A DNA stretch of 64,000 nt from Podospora pseudoanserina (taxonomy: Eukaryota; Ascomycota; Sordariomycetes; Sordariales; Podosporaceae), in assembly GCF_035222485.1 (NCBI RefSeq), contig NC_085921.1, forward strand, positions 434,001 to 498,000, in the 5' to 3' direction. Each line of letters begins with the position of its first letter. Within the stretch, counting starts at the first letter, position 1. Both the position numbers and the translations under genes were made by a program. A model generated the notes under the pieces. The model did no database searches. It saw nothing but the letters and a program-made list of their open reading frames with translations, and was not told the DNA's origin. Below, piece after piece: positions 36,111 through 48,015 of the stretch.

Positions 36111-39100
36111 ACTTTTTTCCTAACTAACTAACATAACAAACCCTGCAAAGGTAATCTTCTTGGCTTGGTATTCTACGCTTTACTCTATTTTCGAACCTCA
36201 GACCGTTCCTCAGCGACTAAAAGAGATACCACCTCGTCGTCGTGATTTCCCCTCCTTCCCTATCAATCATGATTCACTAACAGGCCACCAGCTCCCACTA
36301 GTCGACGGGAACTCACATACGCTCCCCGGAGGAACTTCCCCGGCAGCAGCAGTAGCCAGCAGCGGGTCGCTACCATCCTGCCCTATCCGATTATCGCTCA
36401 CCGGTCAATCAAGTCAACTCCCTTGCGATCGACACTAGGTCTGATCTGGCCAAGTGTTGTTCGGCCTTTCCACCCTTCCCGCCCAAGCTTTCCCGAAGAT
36501 CGAGATTCGTGAGAAATCCCATGTTCCAAAGATCGGATTCCTGAGCGTGCGCGGCACGGGAGGGAGGTTCTAGACCTACAGCCAAGTATGGTAGAGAAGT
36601 GAGACAAACCTCAATATGGCCCGGTCATAATGGATTCATAGATTGGGAAAGGTGGACAAGTGTGCAAGGCCACAGCCAAAAGCTGTTCTACCCTTCACAC
36701 ACGGGCACACAAAAGGGGAAGTGCGGTTCGAGAACCGAACCATGCAATATAGGAGGAAATAACAAAAAATACCACCTTAACCCGCTCTTCCCGCGCGCTT
36801 TGGTAGCGTTTGCCCCCTCCGGCCTTCGGATCCGAACCAGATGGAGAGCTTGGATGCTTGATGCGCTGGCCAAATCCACGGCTTGGTTATTTGCTCAAAC
36901 TCGCCTGCTTACTCATCCATCCGGTCACTGAACAAGAGGTTGGGAAGCCTGACTCTGGGCTGACCCCTCATTACCACACTCATGTGAATGAGCTGGGCTT
37001 CTCCCGGCTGTCTGCCCCTCACTTTGCCAAGTTCAGGTTGTCACCATTCCTCAAGCCTCCCAAGCCCCAAAGAACTGTCACGATGAAGATCATTTCCTCC
37101 TTGTTACCCCCGTCTCATGCAAGCCAGAGCACAGAGTGGTGGAGTGACTGAACCACATCGCAAACCATCCGCTTCCCAAACAGGTCAAGTCAAGGTCGTA
37201 CGATGGAAATGACACGAGCATTCTATGCCTATCCGCCCAGTTCATCAGACAAAATCGATAATTGGGATAGAGAGAAGGTTGGAAAACATTCACCGACTGA
37301 CTAAATTGCCGTGCTCCCCTTGGCTTTCTTTGCCTTAGTTCCCGGAGGCGGATAGATGCCGAAGCTAAACTCGCCAGTCAATAAAATCTCCTATAGGTCA
37401 GTTCAGACACGAGGCTGTGCGTCAACTGGAGAGGTGTATGCGGTCAAGTAATAGTCCATATGATTTCCTGGCTCTGAGACATGGCTTGCATTCGTATGGG
37501 GCAGACAGGCTGGGCATTATCTCGAATTTGAGTTCCGCCATACCTATGTAGAAAGTAACATGGTCTCTCCATCATGGATCAAGACAAGATCCAAGGAGAC
37601 TCGAGATACGATGGCTGCATTCGGTCCTTTCAACGTGCAAGGTAGGACAGCTACTGCAATTGCTGTATGAGTCTCGGTTGTGGTTGGTTCTAAAAAAGAA
37701 TTGCCTTACTGCAGCTGCAGTGGTCTGATATTCCAACATCATGGTTTGGGGCTGCTCCCAATGTTTCTGTATCATGATGTCTTGAAAACCACTCCAAGCA
37801 AGTGACGAGACCCTTTCTTGCTCTTGACCGGATGCACATACAAGCATACACTTCGGTCCCGAGAAGCCTTCCCTGGAAGAAAAGCGCCACCAGACCACTC
37901 CAAAAGGATTCGAAACGGCGGATACGTGGGTGGGGTCTTTGGCCCTGGTGAAAGCTGAACCTATCAACGACATCCAGACCTGGATAGAACCTCTGTGCTT
38001 CACGCGGCTGTTTGCCCGAAGGCGTCAGTCTCCCAAAAAAGACAGGCGAGTGTGTGTGAAGCAGCAGCATCGGCTTTCCTACCGAACCGGGCGCAGTGCA
38101 GATGCATCGAAAAGGGTCGAGATCGACAGATTCCAGCAAGAAGAGGGCTGCATGATAGCCGACCGACGCGGCTGAGAGATACAGATCAGGGTTCTTGCCC
38201 TCGCATACCGTCCAACAGTCTCAAAGAGAGGCGCGCCCACGATACTCGGGACCGGCCAAATGTGTATGTGTGTGTGTGTATTCTTGGTTGGCTGTTAGGT
38301 ATGTAGTGTACTGCGTCTGTTCCAAATCTGTCCATAATCCGGGTCGTGATGACATATGCGTGCGATGCGATACGCCTGTTGCTGGCGGCGATAGGTCCTG
38401 GTGAGTGTGCTACAGCATCTCTTGTCTATCTGTCAATCAGCTCTAGGTTTCCCTTCTCATTTGCCTCCACAAAACCCTGCATATCAGGCAAGGTCATTAA
38501 CACACCGCGATGAGGTCTGTTTGCTGGCCTGGAACCCGGCAATCGAAGAGGAATGTCCCAAACAGGGCTGGGTTGCGAGAAGGGTGGAGTTGCTTCATAC
38601 GTCTCAACGCGACACCTGATCCAAGGCCTTGAGTCACTTTGGTGATAATGTCGAGACGGATGGCCAGCGATTGTGGCTTTGTGCTACATAATTCGAAAAG
38701 AGGCAGTTAAGGAAGCGGCCCGCCCGCCACCCGAGAAGCTAAGCCGCTTCGCAGAGAGTGTGAGTGATAGCGTGATGACATTGATCAAGTCATGTTAGCA
38801 TACGGGGAGTGGGTCAATCCAACCCTGTCCGCATCGTTTGAGCGCAACCACGGCATATGGCGTCTTGAAAGATAGCTAACTCTTCATGATCAGTGGTAAT
38901 GGGTGCGGGGTTGTGAGCGTGTAGTGAATTCGAGGAATCCAGCCACAAGTTGGACAGGCCGATGTGACAAGTGGTGAAAAACGTGGCTTCGAAGCCATGG
39001 TGGAATGTTGGAATGGCGGAAAGGCCACCCGGCGCAAGTAGCCGAGCCATGAGCAGATCTGGACTCGCTGGGGCATCCGTTAGCGTAATTTAATTGATAG

Positions 39101-41633
39101 AAGAGCGCAGAGGCGGAACTGTAACGCGGGCCGTTAGCAATAGAATGCGTGTTCGGAACCACGGGGTTACACCAGGATGCGTAAAGGGCTACCTTGAGGT
39201 GGCCTTCTCGTGCCGCAGGAGTAGTGTGGTTGGGGTGGTTAAGGTGGTCCATGCACAACCCCAAGGTGATGTCGTCAACGAAAACGGTGATGGCCGGCTG
39301 GTGAACGGACCGCGTTGCGACCCGTCCGCGGGAGGTTTGAGAATGCCTTGATGAAGAGGGCGATGCTCGCTAGGGAATTGATGAATTCCCGAGGCAGGGA
39401 ACTTTCCCCCGCGTGTTGTTGTCTCCCGTGTGCACACTCTAATAATTAAACTTCTGTGGCCGATTCCCATTGCCCGGGAAGACGGATGGGATGGGGATGG
39501 TTTCCTAGAATAGAACATCAGTCGTCTTTAATTGCCTGCTCCTGCGCAGGCCGAGTCTCGTGCGAGAGATGTAAGTCAGTTATTGCTTGTGGGGGCAGGC
39601 GGAAGAAGCGGATTGCTTAAAACATCCTTTTAAGCGGGGGACGGCAGGGAGAGATGAGGGACTGCTCTTTTGCCTAGAAAACTGACAGCTTTTGTTGCTT
39701 GAAGTCAAGGAAAATAGTGTGCGGGACAAGGCGGGTTGGACCCAGGCACAGTGGGGGTCTGGATCAAGTGGGTGAGGGGACCCTGACCCACATGGATCGT
39801 GCGCTGCCCTGAGCAATGCTATTGGCCAGAAGGCATGTACCAGTTCCTAATCGGGAAGGCAGAGCTAGCAGGGTATCCCAGCCTAGGTCTGAAGGGGCAT
39901 CGGCCCGGCCCTGGCACCAACTTCCAGTGGTGAGTCCTGTTTCTGTTCAGTGCTGGATTAGGAAGCGTTGAACCATCGACAAAGCGTTGATCTCCAGGGC
40001 AAGATGCTGAGCTATCTTGGAATTTGCAGAGTGTTTTCTTGATATTCTCTCAGTAGTGCACATCATTCTTGACAGTGGCGATCAACTATGTGAAGAGGGC
40101 GGGGAAGCCGTTTTATCTCCAGCGCTGTGGTGGTAACTCCGGAAGCTTAGGTAGGAGGGAACAAATTGAATATGCAAATAAATCTCGACAAGCAGTAAGC
40201 TAGCCTCCCAAGAAAACGACTCTGATACACAGCTGCATCTTTTAACCGTTGCTGCCTCGGGTCATATCACTATCAGTCCACAGTCTCGACGGCCATTGCA
40301 ACCCGTGGGTTCCTCGTTTATGTTGGTTTCATACGGCATGATGAGTGTTGTGAGCTCTGGGTTCGTGGGGTGGAATTCTCATGTCAAGGTCTTGGCAAGG
40401 GATTTATCACTGCACCCCGGTTGATATGGTCTTTATTATGCAGTCGATCATATATTCGTACCCAACCTGGGCTACTTTATTTAGACCTCGCCGTTTCTTT
40501 CATCTGCCATTCTGGAATTACTAGCACATTTGTGGCTTCTGGGATGAGAATGAGCCTAAACTCTTCGAAATCGTCTGTCATGGTTTGTGGGCAGCGAAAA
40601 GAAAAGGGCGAAAGTTATATCATTTAAATCTTGTGCCCAGCCAGTGTTAGGCAATACATCACTGGTAAGCTCGGGCTTGCCACCCACTCCCCGGTGGATG
40701 CTCTCCCTTCTTGGCTGTGAAATGGTGACATCTGTAATACCGCTTCGTTCCAGTCCCGGGCCCATCAGCGGGCTCTGTGCTGAACTCACTCTGTATCGTG
40801 TCCAAGAAACTTCCAGCTGAATCATCGTCCCGGAGAACCCCACCCAAAACGACCAACCAAGCAACTGGGACACACTGTGCAGTGAAATGGCTCGAGAGGT
40901 TGTACCACCAGGATTCTTGGCATTCTGTCTTTACTCTTTTTGATTCTCTTTCTAAATGTTGCGTAGCTAGGATACAGTACAGGAGGGCCGGCAAAACAAA
41001 ACGCTAAAACACCAAATCAAGCCAACCCTCTAACTGTGCTGATACCAAAACAAATATCCAGGTCAAATGTTCCCAAGTCATGTGGCATTACAGCCAAGGA
41101 ACAGTCGAAGACACCGCCACCCATCGTGTAGACTCGAAACCTGAAAGCATCCGTTAGGCATATTAGCCAAGACCTGTTCCAACTCTTTTGTTGGGCCTCA
41201 ACGGTCAACCGTGAGGACAGTCCCATTTCTCCCAGAATAACGACAACTCCCAAACACCAGACGCATTGAAAACCCCCCACAAACGCCTTGATTTCGCCAA
41301 ATGCACCCAACCAGGGCCATATACAACTGAGGACTGTGAGCGAGACAGTCACCTCATCCTCTCCTGGTGTAGGCCGACTAAGGGACCTCCCACTAATCAA
41401 CGACAGAAAAAGAAAATAGACAATAACGATTATCTCTCTGAGCTGGTCATCAACGGTCATCAAATCCCCGACGCTGCGGTAGCGACCCGATCGGGAAAAG
41501 GAAACGACAAGAGCGAGAAGAAATTGAGACCCAGGAAAAAAAAGTCCTTCGGAACTCCGGAAACAGTTGGTGTTTGATGGGAGAGGGGAGCTGCAGATGC
41601 AATGGACCGTTGTCGTTGCATCGGGGCGGACGG
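36111..41633. other. Intergenic region up to the AflR-like gene
   Basis: 5.5 kb without a supported gene. Short frames occur (up to 149 codons at 37690-38139, minus) without recognisable motifs. A short TG-rich run lies near 38260-38280. The right end (about 41000-41633) probably includes the 3' untranslated region of the AflR-like gene. Confidence 0.5.
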
Positions 41634-42875
41634 CTATGTGTAGGCAATGTCGCCTTTCCTGTGGTGTATGACTTCGAGGGTGGACCCGAGGTTGTGCCCG
41701 AGGTATCCAATCATGGCCCGGCTGACTTCGGGGTCTTCAGATAGATCTGCACAGACCTCACGAAACTGAGCATACACTTCTTCCAGCTTTCGTAGCTCAC
41801 GCGCCAGGATCTCCAACTCGAGCCATCTTCCCTCTTCCCCCATAAGCGTGTATCCGCCCAGGCTAACTCCCAGCGCATTTGGTGACGTCGCCGCTGGGAT
41901 ACTGCCTTTCTCAAAATAGGTGTGGGATGCGTTCTTATAGAAGGAGGTGATCTTGCCAATGACGGTCGCGAGAAGCATCGCTGCCGTGTGTGTTCCTGAC
42001 CTGCTCATGCATCGTGGGCAACTGAGCATCGAGGCACATCCCTCCACTGCTTTGCGGTTCAAGGACAGCACGAGGTCGAAGGGTGGCGCTCCAGGGCTGG
42101 AGGCATTGTGAAGTGCTTGTAACGACTGCAAACAAGCGGTAAAGCATGTGCAGGAGCCCCCAGAGCTTGCCGAGCTCGACGAGGACTTTGTCCTTGGTGT
42201 TGACCTCAGCTGGGGCGTCGCGGTAGGGCTGGGGAAATAGGTAGCTGACATGCTTCCAGGCGTCGGGATCTGTGTTTGACCGTATGTGTACATGTCTGCG
42301 GCAGTTGGATCGGTCCAAGGCGGCATGGCTGCCGACATGGCAAAGTCGTACGAATGGGAGCGCCCGTGGTTGAGCTGGGCTGCCATGGCTGGGGAGTCAA
42401 CAAACTGGGAAGACATGTCGTTGGGTGGGGTCCAAGGCATGCCTGTCGAGTAGATGTCGGTGGCCATTGTCGGATCCACGTGGGTGGTAGAACCTGTTTC
42501 CATACCCAGCATAGCCAACCCAGACATGGAATGTGTTCGGCTCATGCTTCCATCCACGCTGGTGGGAGGTGTGTGCCATCCAGTTTCCAGCTTGTATAGT
42601 GGGTGCGCTGTCTGGTGGACCGAGTACAGCATGCCCTTGTCGTCAGATACTGGCGAGGTCATTCCCGTCATATCAGTGGGCGTTGTCGACTGTATGTTGG
42701 AGCTGCCATCGGATTTTGGTTTCCCGGCCCTGCTAGATGGGGAGTACCGACATTCGATCCCACAAGCTAGACAGCGAGAACATATTGGCCTTGCCTTAGA
42801 GCACTTGACCTTGGCATGAAAGCAGCCATCACATGAGGCGCGTAGACGAGGTTGACGGGGCTTTGAGGAAGCCAT
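41634..42875 (-). CDS. AflR-type Zn2Cys6 transcription factor (single exon)
   Basis: 413 aa. The N-terminus has a basic lead-in (PRQPRLRAS) and a Zn2Cys6 cluster with C15, C18, C25, C32, C35 and C42, the C-x2-C-x6-C-x6-C-x2-C-x6-C spacing of AflR. The C-terminal half has AflR-domain features: CTCFTACLQSLQALHN, then FDLVLSLNRKAVEGCASML and a CPRC pair. The middle is Ser/Pro/Thr-rich and disordered. AflR-family proteins are pathway-specific nuclear activators of polyketide clusters and bind palindromic TCG-N5-CGA sites. The nearest biosynthetic gene is the melanin-type polyketide synthase 10.5 kb away on the same strand, whose promoter has a matching site, so control of that gene is a reasonable inference. 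No intron is needed to keep the domains intact. Confidence 0.9.
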   Translation of the reverse strand: MASSKPRQPRLRASCDGCFHAKVKCSKARPICSRCLACGIECRYSPSSRAGKPKSDGSSNIQSTTPTDMTGMTSPVSDDKGMLYSVHQTAHPLYKLETGWHTPPTSVDGSMSRTHSMSGLAMLGMETGSTTHVDPTMATDIYSTGMPWTPPNDMSSQFVDSPAMAAQLNHGRSHSYDFAMSAAMPPWTDPTAADMYTYGQTQIPTPGSMSATYFPSPTATPQLRSTPRTKSSSSSASSGGSCTCFTACLQSLQALHNASSPGAPPFDLVLSLNRKAVEGCASMLSCPRCMSRSGTHTAAMLLATVIGKITSFYKNASHTYFEKGSIPAATSPNALGVSLGGYTLMGEEGRWLELEILARELRKLEEVYAQFREVCADLSEDPEVSRAMIGYLGHNLGSTLEVIHHRKGDIAYT

Positions 42876-44874
42876 GTTGAAAAGGGTGATGTGTTGTAAG
42901 ATTGCAGTGAGATGGAGTATAAACAGCTGAAAGTGTGTTGCGAAGTAGAGGCGAGGTGACAGTCGGAGAGGTCAAGGTGATAATAAGACGAGTTTGAAGA
43001 ACAAGGGGTGTGTGAAGGGTGCGAGGGAGGTGGGGAGAGAGTATAATATAACGTTTGGCGGCTCGAGGAGGCTGCAGGAAGAACTACGTAAGGTGTTATG
43101 GGGGCAGTAACTCGGAATGATAAGGCGGGCGGAAGGGTTGATCAGGTCTTGAGAGCCCACGAGGAGGAGACGTAAGATGCCACAGCCATTACCCAAGCCC
43201 TTTTCGGACGGATCCAGCAGCGGGAGTGAGCGGTAAGCTGACCTTGGACGGAGCAAACGCGTTTGAGAGGGGGAGACAATTAAGTTTAGAGAAGCGAGGG
43301 CAGGAGGACCAAGTAGCTTGACGCTTAAAAAGAAAATGCCCAGGGGCTCGAGGAGGCCCGGTTAAAAGAAAAGAAGCCGTCCACCGCGCTAATGCCCGGA
43401 CGATATTTTAGAGACACGACCCACTTGAGCGACGAGTTGTGTGAGACCTGCTCGGTGGAATATCTGTGGTAGGGCAGCATTCTTCTCTCCTGGTGATTGA
43501 CAAGGAAGCGGGAAGGAGAAAGGGTCCCTGAAGTCATGGGACAGGGACAGGCAGGCCATACTCGTTGCTACATGACTGAACCGTTCTCATACAGGGCACG
43601 CGCCAGTGGCGCTGGTGAACGGCCAGGTTAGCATGGACAGAATCATATGAGGCCCTCGAGCTCTCTGGCTTTCGTCTCATTCGAAGCCATGGGGCCACCA
43701 AACACGGAATATGGACGACCTGCGCGATCTGATGGTTGTGCCGGTGTATAGATCCGACAACTGGACATCGTGAGCTGGATGCCGTCCTTGATGCAAAATG
43801 AGATGAAGAAAGACGGCACAACTCGCTCGGGACGGAACCTTGCAAGACAGGCCCCTCTTCTGTTCCCAGCTCCAAGCAACAACGGATACTAACAAACAAG
43901 AGAGGCGCAAGAGGCTTGCCGGGGTGAAGGAGCTTGTGTGGGAGAGATGTGAAGCTGGGTGTATGACGCAGTGGCCACTCGAGTGCTGAGGAACTACCTA
44001 CCTGGTCCCACACCCTCTTCTTCCCGCGGCTTGAGCCTCGCATATTCGATATGCAAGCGTGTGAATGCATAAGCGGGGTGTGGGTGGGGGCAATGTCAAC
44101 ACGGTGAGCTTTCTGGGTGTCGTACCTTGTATCTGCGTCCAGCCAAGGCCTGGAGTCGAGGGAGGTAGCGAAAAAGACCAGACGGGACTGGGACATAGTC
44201 GAGGTTGACTTTGTGGGCACGCTCCGAAGTTGCACTGGGCTTGCTGGAGTGCCACGGAAAATACGATGCAGGTAGCATGCATCCTGCAAATAGAGCGCGC
44301 ACCTGCAAGGCAGGCAGACAGTTACAGGGTCTCGAGCTCATGGTAGCGCGAAAGGAAATGTAAATCTCGTCTTCTTCTCCTCCTCCCCTGATTCCCAGGG
44401 ACCAGCACGCAATCGGCAGCTGAGCTATTGGCAGTTGGTCGACGTTTGACTGTTAAGCCAACAGGTTAACGGCGCTATTCTAGAAAACGGCTGTTAGTGT
44501 GGTTCCAGGAACGACAAAGGATGCTCGACAATGGGGTGGTAGGGGTGGTGGTGGTGCCACAGTTACTGCGTTAGTACGGAGGCTACCTTGGTTGACTTCC
44601 CCAGCCTACCGACCGATACGGAAGACAAAGTCACAGTTCCGAACTGCGTTGTAGTTCGTGACTGGCTCGTAACCAAGGAGAGATCAGCCAATCAAATCCA
44701 AAGGACTCGAGCGAGAGATTGTCGGTTTTCTTCTGCGCTCCATTGGACGAGAGACATCTGCGCACAGATGGTTCCCAGAGGCAGAAAATATCTGTCCTGT
44801 CTTTTCCACGGTCCCAGGTCACCGTCCCTGGCCGGCTCAGTTCCAGTCCAGCTGGGGCTAGCTGGCTTGTTGGC

Positions 44875-44899
44875 GGTGAGGTGAGGTGAGGTGAGGTGA
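44875..44899. repeat. Pentanucleotide microsatellite (GGTGA)5
   Basis: Five perfect tandem copies of GGTGA in intergenic DNA. Confidence 0.9.
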
Positions 44900-47848
44900 C
44901 GGAGCTGGAAGAAGGAGAGTTGCCACCGCTGCTTGGCTGACGAGGACTCGTGCAGAAGGGCATCATCGTGAAACATAACAATCCTCTGTTGCAGGCAAAT
45001 GCCCTAGAGAGGTGGTCAAAGTGATGGAGTTGAACAGCTTGCTGGCTCGGAGAATTTGGTCTCCACTGCGGTCCGCTAGTGTGAACTGTGGAGATTCGAG
45101 GTGATGCCAAGGGTTGCTTACCTAAGGTAAGCATATACATGACCTGAGAACAAGCAACGGAGCACAGACAATATCATCAACAACCCGCTTTCCGAGCAGA
45201 GGGAACCACCATCATCAAGACTAAGTCCGTGCCCTCTCCGTCTGCTGGGCTCCCATTTGCCGATCGTTCGTCGCCGCGGATGCTCCAAGACACAGAGCAT
45301 CGGATCACGGATGCGGAGGATTTTCGACCTCCTTTCTCTGCCGCATCTCGCAACGGTGGTGAGAAGCTTGACAAAGCCCGCAACCGCTCTCGCGAAGCCT
45401 GTCAGCAGACACATCAATCGGCCCTAATGCGCAGTCGACAACTTGACCGCTGACTGGCCGTTTTTGGAACATTCGACACAGGTAGTGCAAGCAGTTGCTG
45501 ATTGCCATCTTCGACAACAAGCCCCCCTCCCTCGAGGGCAGGAAACCAGACCCACGCATATGGAACTTCCATCTGGAACATGGACAAATCTCCTGATTGT
45601 GATGTTTGGTCTACCAAGGACGCTTTTAACGGCGATCCACCCTCCATTGTCCCAGCTTTCTACCCTGGCGGTTGACGTGGCGCCCGTTTGAAGAAGGTAA
45701 ACACCCAACAACCACTGAGGACCTCCCGTCGGAAATGCAGGCGGGCCGACGAGAGACAGGACCTGCCTGCCGAAACTCCAGACGGAAGCCCGTGTGCTTC
45801 TTCAACACCTCAAGCGTCAATTTCCCTGTTATCCGATCAACACAAAACACCTTAGCACCAGTGGAATCGCGTCTTCGGCAGTCTATTGTGCTGCACATCA
45901 TTGAACCCCAGAACAACAAGCCACCAGAGACGATTTGTTCCGGCTTCCGAGATATCTCAACATGGTGGAATACGGATCGACGTCTCGGAGTGGTTATTCT
46001 CATCTTGTTCAGCTGAGCTCATCTCTGGACTGACTGTACGCCCTCCGTCTTATAGATCTGGACATAGAGATTGCCGGGTTCGGAGCAGCATCACCGCCTA
46101 CACTGGAGCAATGGCCCCTATGACGATCAGCCGGCTGAAACGTTGCGGTGAAAGAGCGGGAAGGTTGGAGATCAGGGTACGAGCATCCCAAATTCAGTGC
46201 CGACTCTGGAGATTCCCATCCAGATACCTCTGCCATCCGGCAGCCAGCCGACCGAGGCTTCCTGCGTACGCTGCCGATCACTACTACGTCTTCAGGGATT
46301 ACTTACTTGGTTCCTCGAGGTCACGGCAGATGCATGCCTTAGGGCCCTGGCCGCCGCTGTCCAGCGTGGCTCAGGCGGATGGAGATCAACATCAGAATCG
46401 GCGATGCCTTCGAACAATCAGCGTGTCACAAGCTTTATTATGGCGTTTTCCCAGGTCTTTGCAATATTAAAAATACGGAGAGCACAGGCCAGTGTCATTC
46501 TTGATTAGGCATCTGGCGGTGACCTTTGTCATGGGTTGTCCTCAGTGACTCGGGTGACTGCATAGGAGGCACCAATAGGCTCAAAACCAGCACTTGCGAT
46601 TATCGAATACATGCATATAGAATCGCGGAAAATACCCTCGCTGGGACAGCTGATGTGTCAGTTGCGGGAACATTGTCGAGAGAAGCTTCTCCAGGCAAGC
46701 CACATCACGGAATGGCATCTCGACGCCGCCTGCTTGCTTCTTCCTGGGGAAACCAAGGCAATGGAGGAGAAGCCTTCTTGCCTTTGCAGTAGTACCTGTC
46801 AGCTTGATCGTCAACGCTTCCCTCCCTCCTTTCGGAATGCGAGAAATCCCAACGGCGCACATGTCAGCAAGCACACTATTCCTTGGGCTGGCCCGTCACA
46901 TGCTCTTAAAACTATCACGAGATTTTGAGTGTTGGATTTGATGATGACGACAAAAAGACCAGCGACTTCTGCAGGGTGTTATTTTTAACAAGCATCCCTT
47001 GCCCACTGACTGCTCTCATGTGTTGGCTTTGCCTTTGCCGCGCTTGTCTCTTACCCATCTTGCAGATATTGCCCTGCACAGCTCGCTAGCTCAGGGACCG
47101 GTCAAACTCTACAGTTCCCAGAAGAGCCAGACGCGCTGCACCCACCCGGACCTCTTCTTCTCAGGCACAACATCTCCATGAAAATATCACCGTCCATATT
47201 TCTCTTCTGGTTCCGAAGGCCCGGTGCCTCATGGAAGACGGCCATGTAGGGACGATCTTCGGATATCGGAAGGATCCCGTCAGCAAAGAGATAGGCGACG
47301 ACCGGGGCCCGGGGAACCCACGTCTGCGATAACACCGAACCCGATGAGCGTACATGATGCTCTTTTGGAGTTTACGATAGCTCTCTGGCAGGGGCGGTGG
47401 TACATGATGTCTAGTAACATGGGGGACCCCCAATTTCTTAGGATGTTTCCCGGAAACATATTCTATCACTGGGGCCCTGTTCCCCCACGAGGGCCCTTTC
47501 GTTCTGCATATGGTGGAACAAGCAATGTGCAGTCTTCAGGGAAGGGATGTGTTGGGTTTTTGGCCTTGCTCAGAAAAGGGTAAGTTGTACAGGTTGGATG
47601 CAAATACCCGATTTCTCCTTTTTCTTCCTCTCCTTTTTCTTTCTCTCCTTTTACTCCCTTTTCCCATGTCTCTCCTGCCCTTACCGGGTATGTCCTGGTA
47701 AGATAAAAGAAGCGTATGCACAATCATGTTGACTGTGCATATATTCGCCAAACCCTTGAGCTTGCTTTTTGGGAAGAGGGGTGAAGCGCCCATAGTTACG
47801 CAAGGAGGTGATATACGAAGGAGTGGTGGATGTGCCATTTCAAAAATG

Positions 47849-48015
47849 GGTGGGGGAGGGAAGCGGAAGAAAAGGGGGTGGGGGGGGGGACAAGACAAGC
47901 CTCGTTTTCCGGAAGCATAGTCCCTGTCAGTGACATCTCTTTCCCCGCCCCCTTTCTCAACAAAAACGTATCCAACAGGAGGATAAGAGAGGAAAGGGGG
48001 GACGCGGGGGGGGGC
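47849..48015 (+). repeat. G-rich block with quadruplex potential
   Basis: Several runs of 3-10 G lie close together on the plus strand (GGGTGGGGGAGGG, a run of ten G near 47881-47890, and two more long runs near 47997-48015). They follow a pyrimidine-rich stretch at 47610-47670. Confidence 0.6.

Noticed and set aside
37880-37910. tRNA-like B-box word (GGATTCGAAA, read on the minus strand)
   Set aside because: The bases around the loop cannot form a T-stem, and no A-box lies at the right distance.
43534-44289. 251-codon open frame on the minus strand upstream of the AflR-like gene
   Set aside because: No domain, no repeated or compositional sign of a protein, other frames on the same strand are also open, and it lies in the regulator's probable leader/promoter region.
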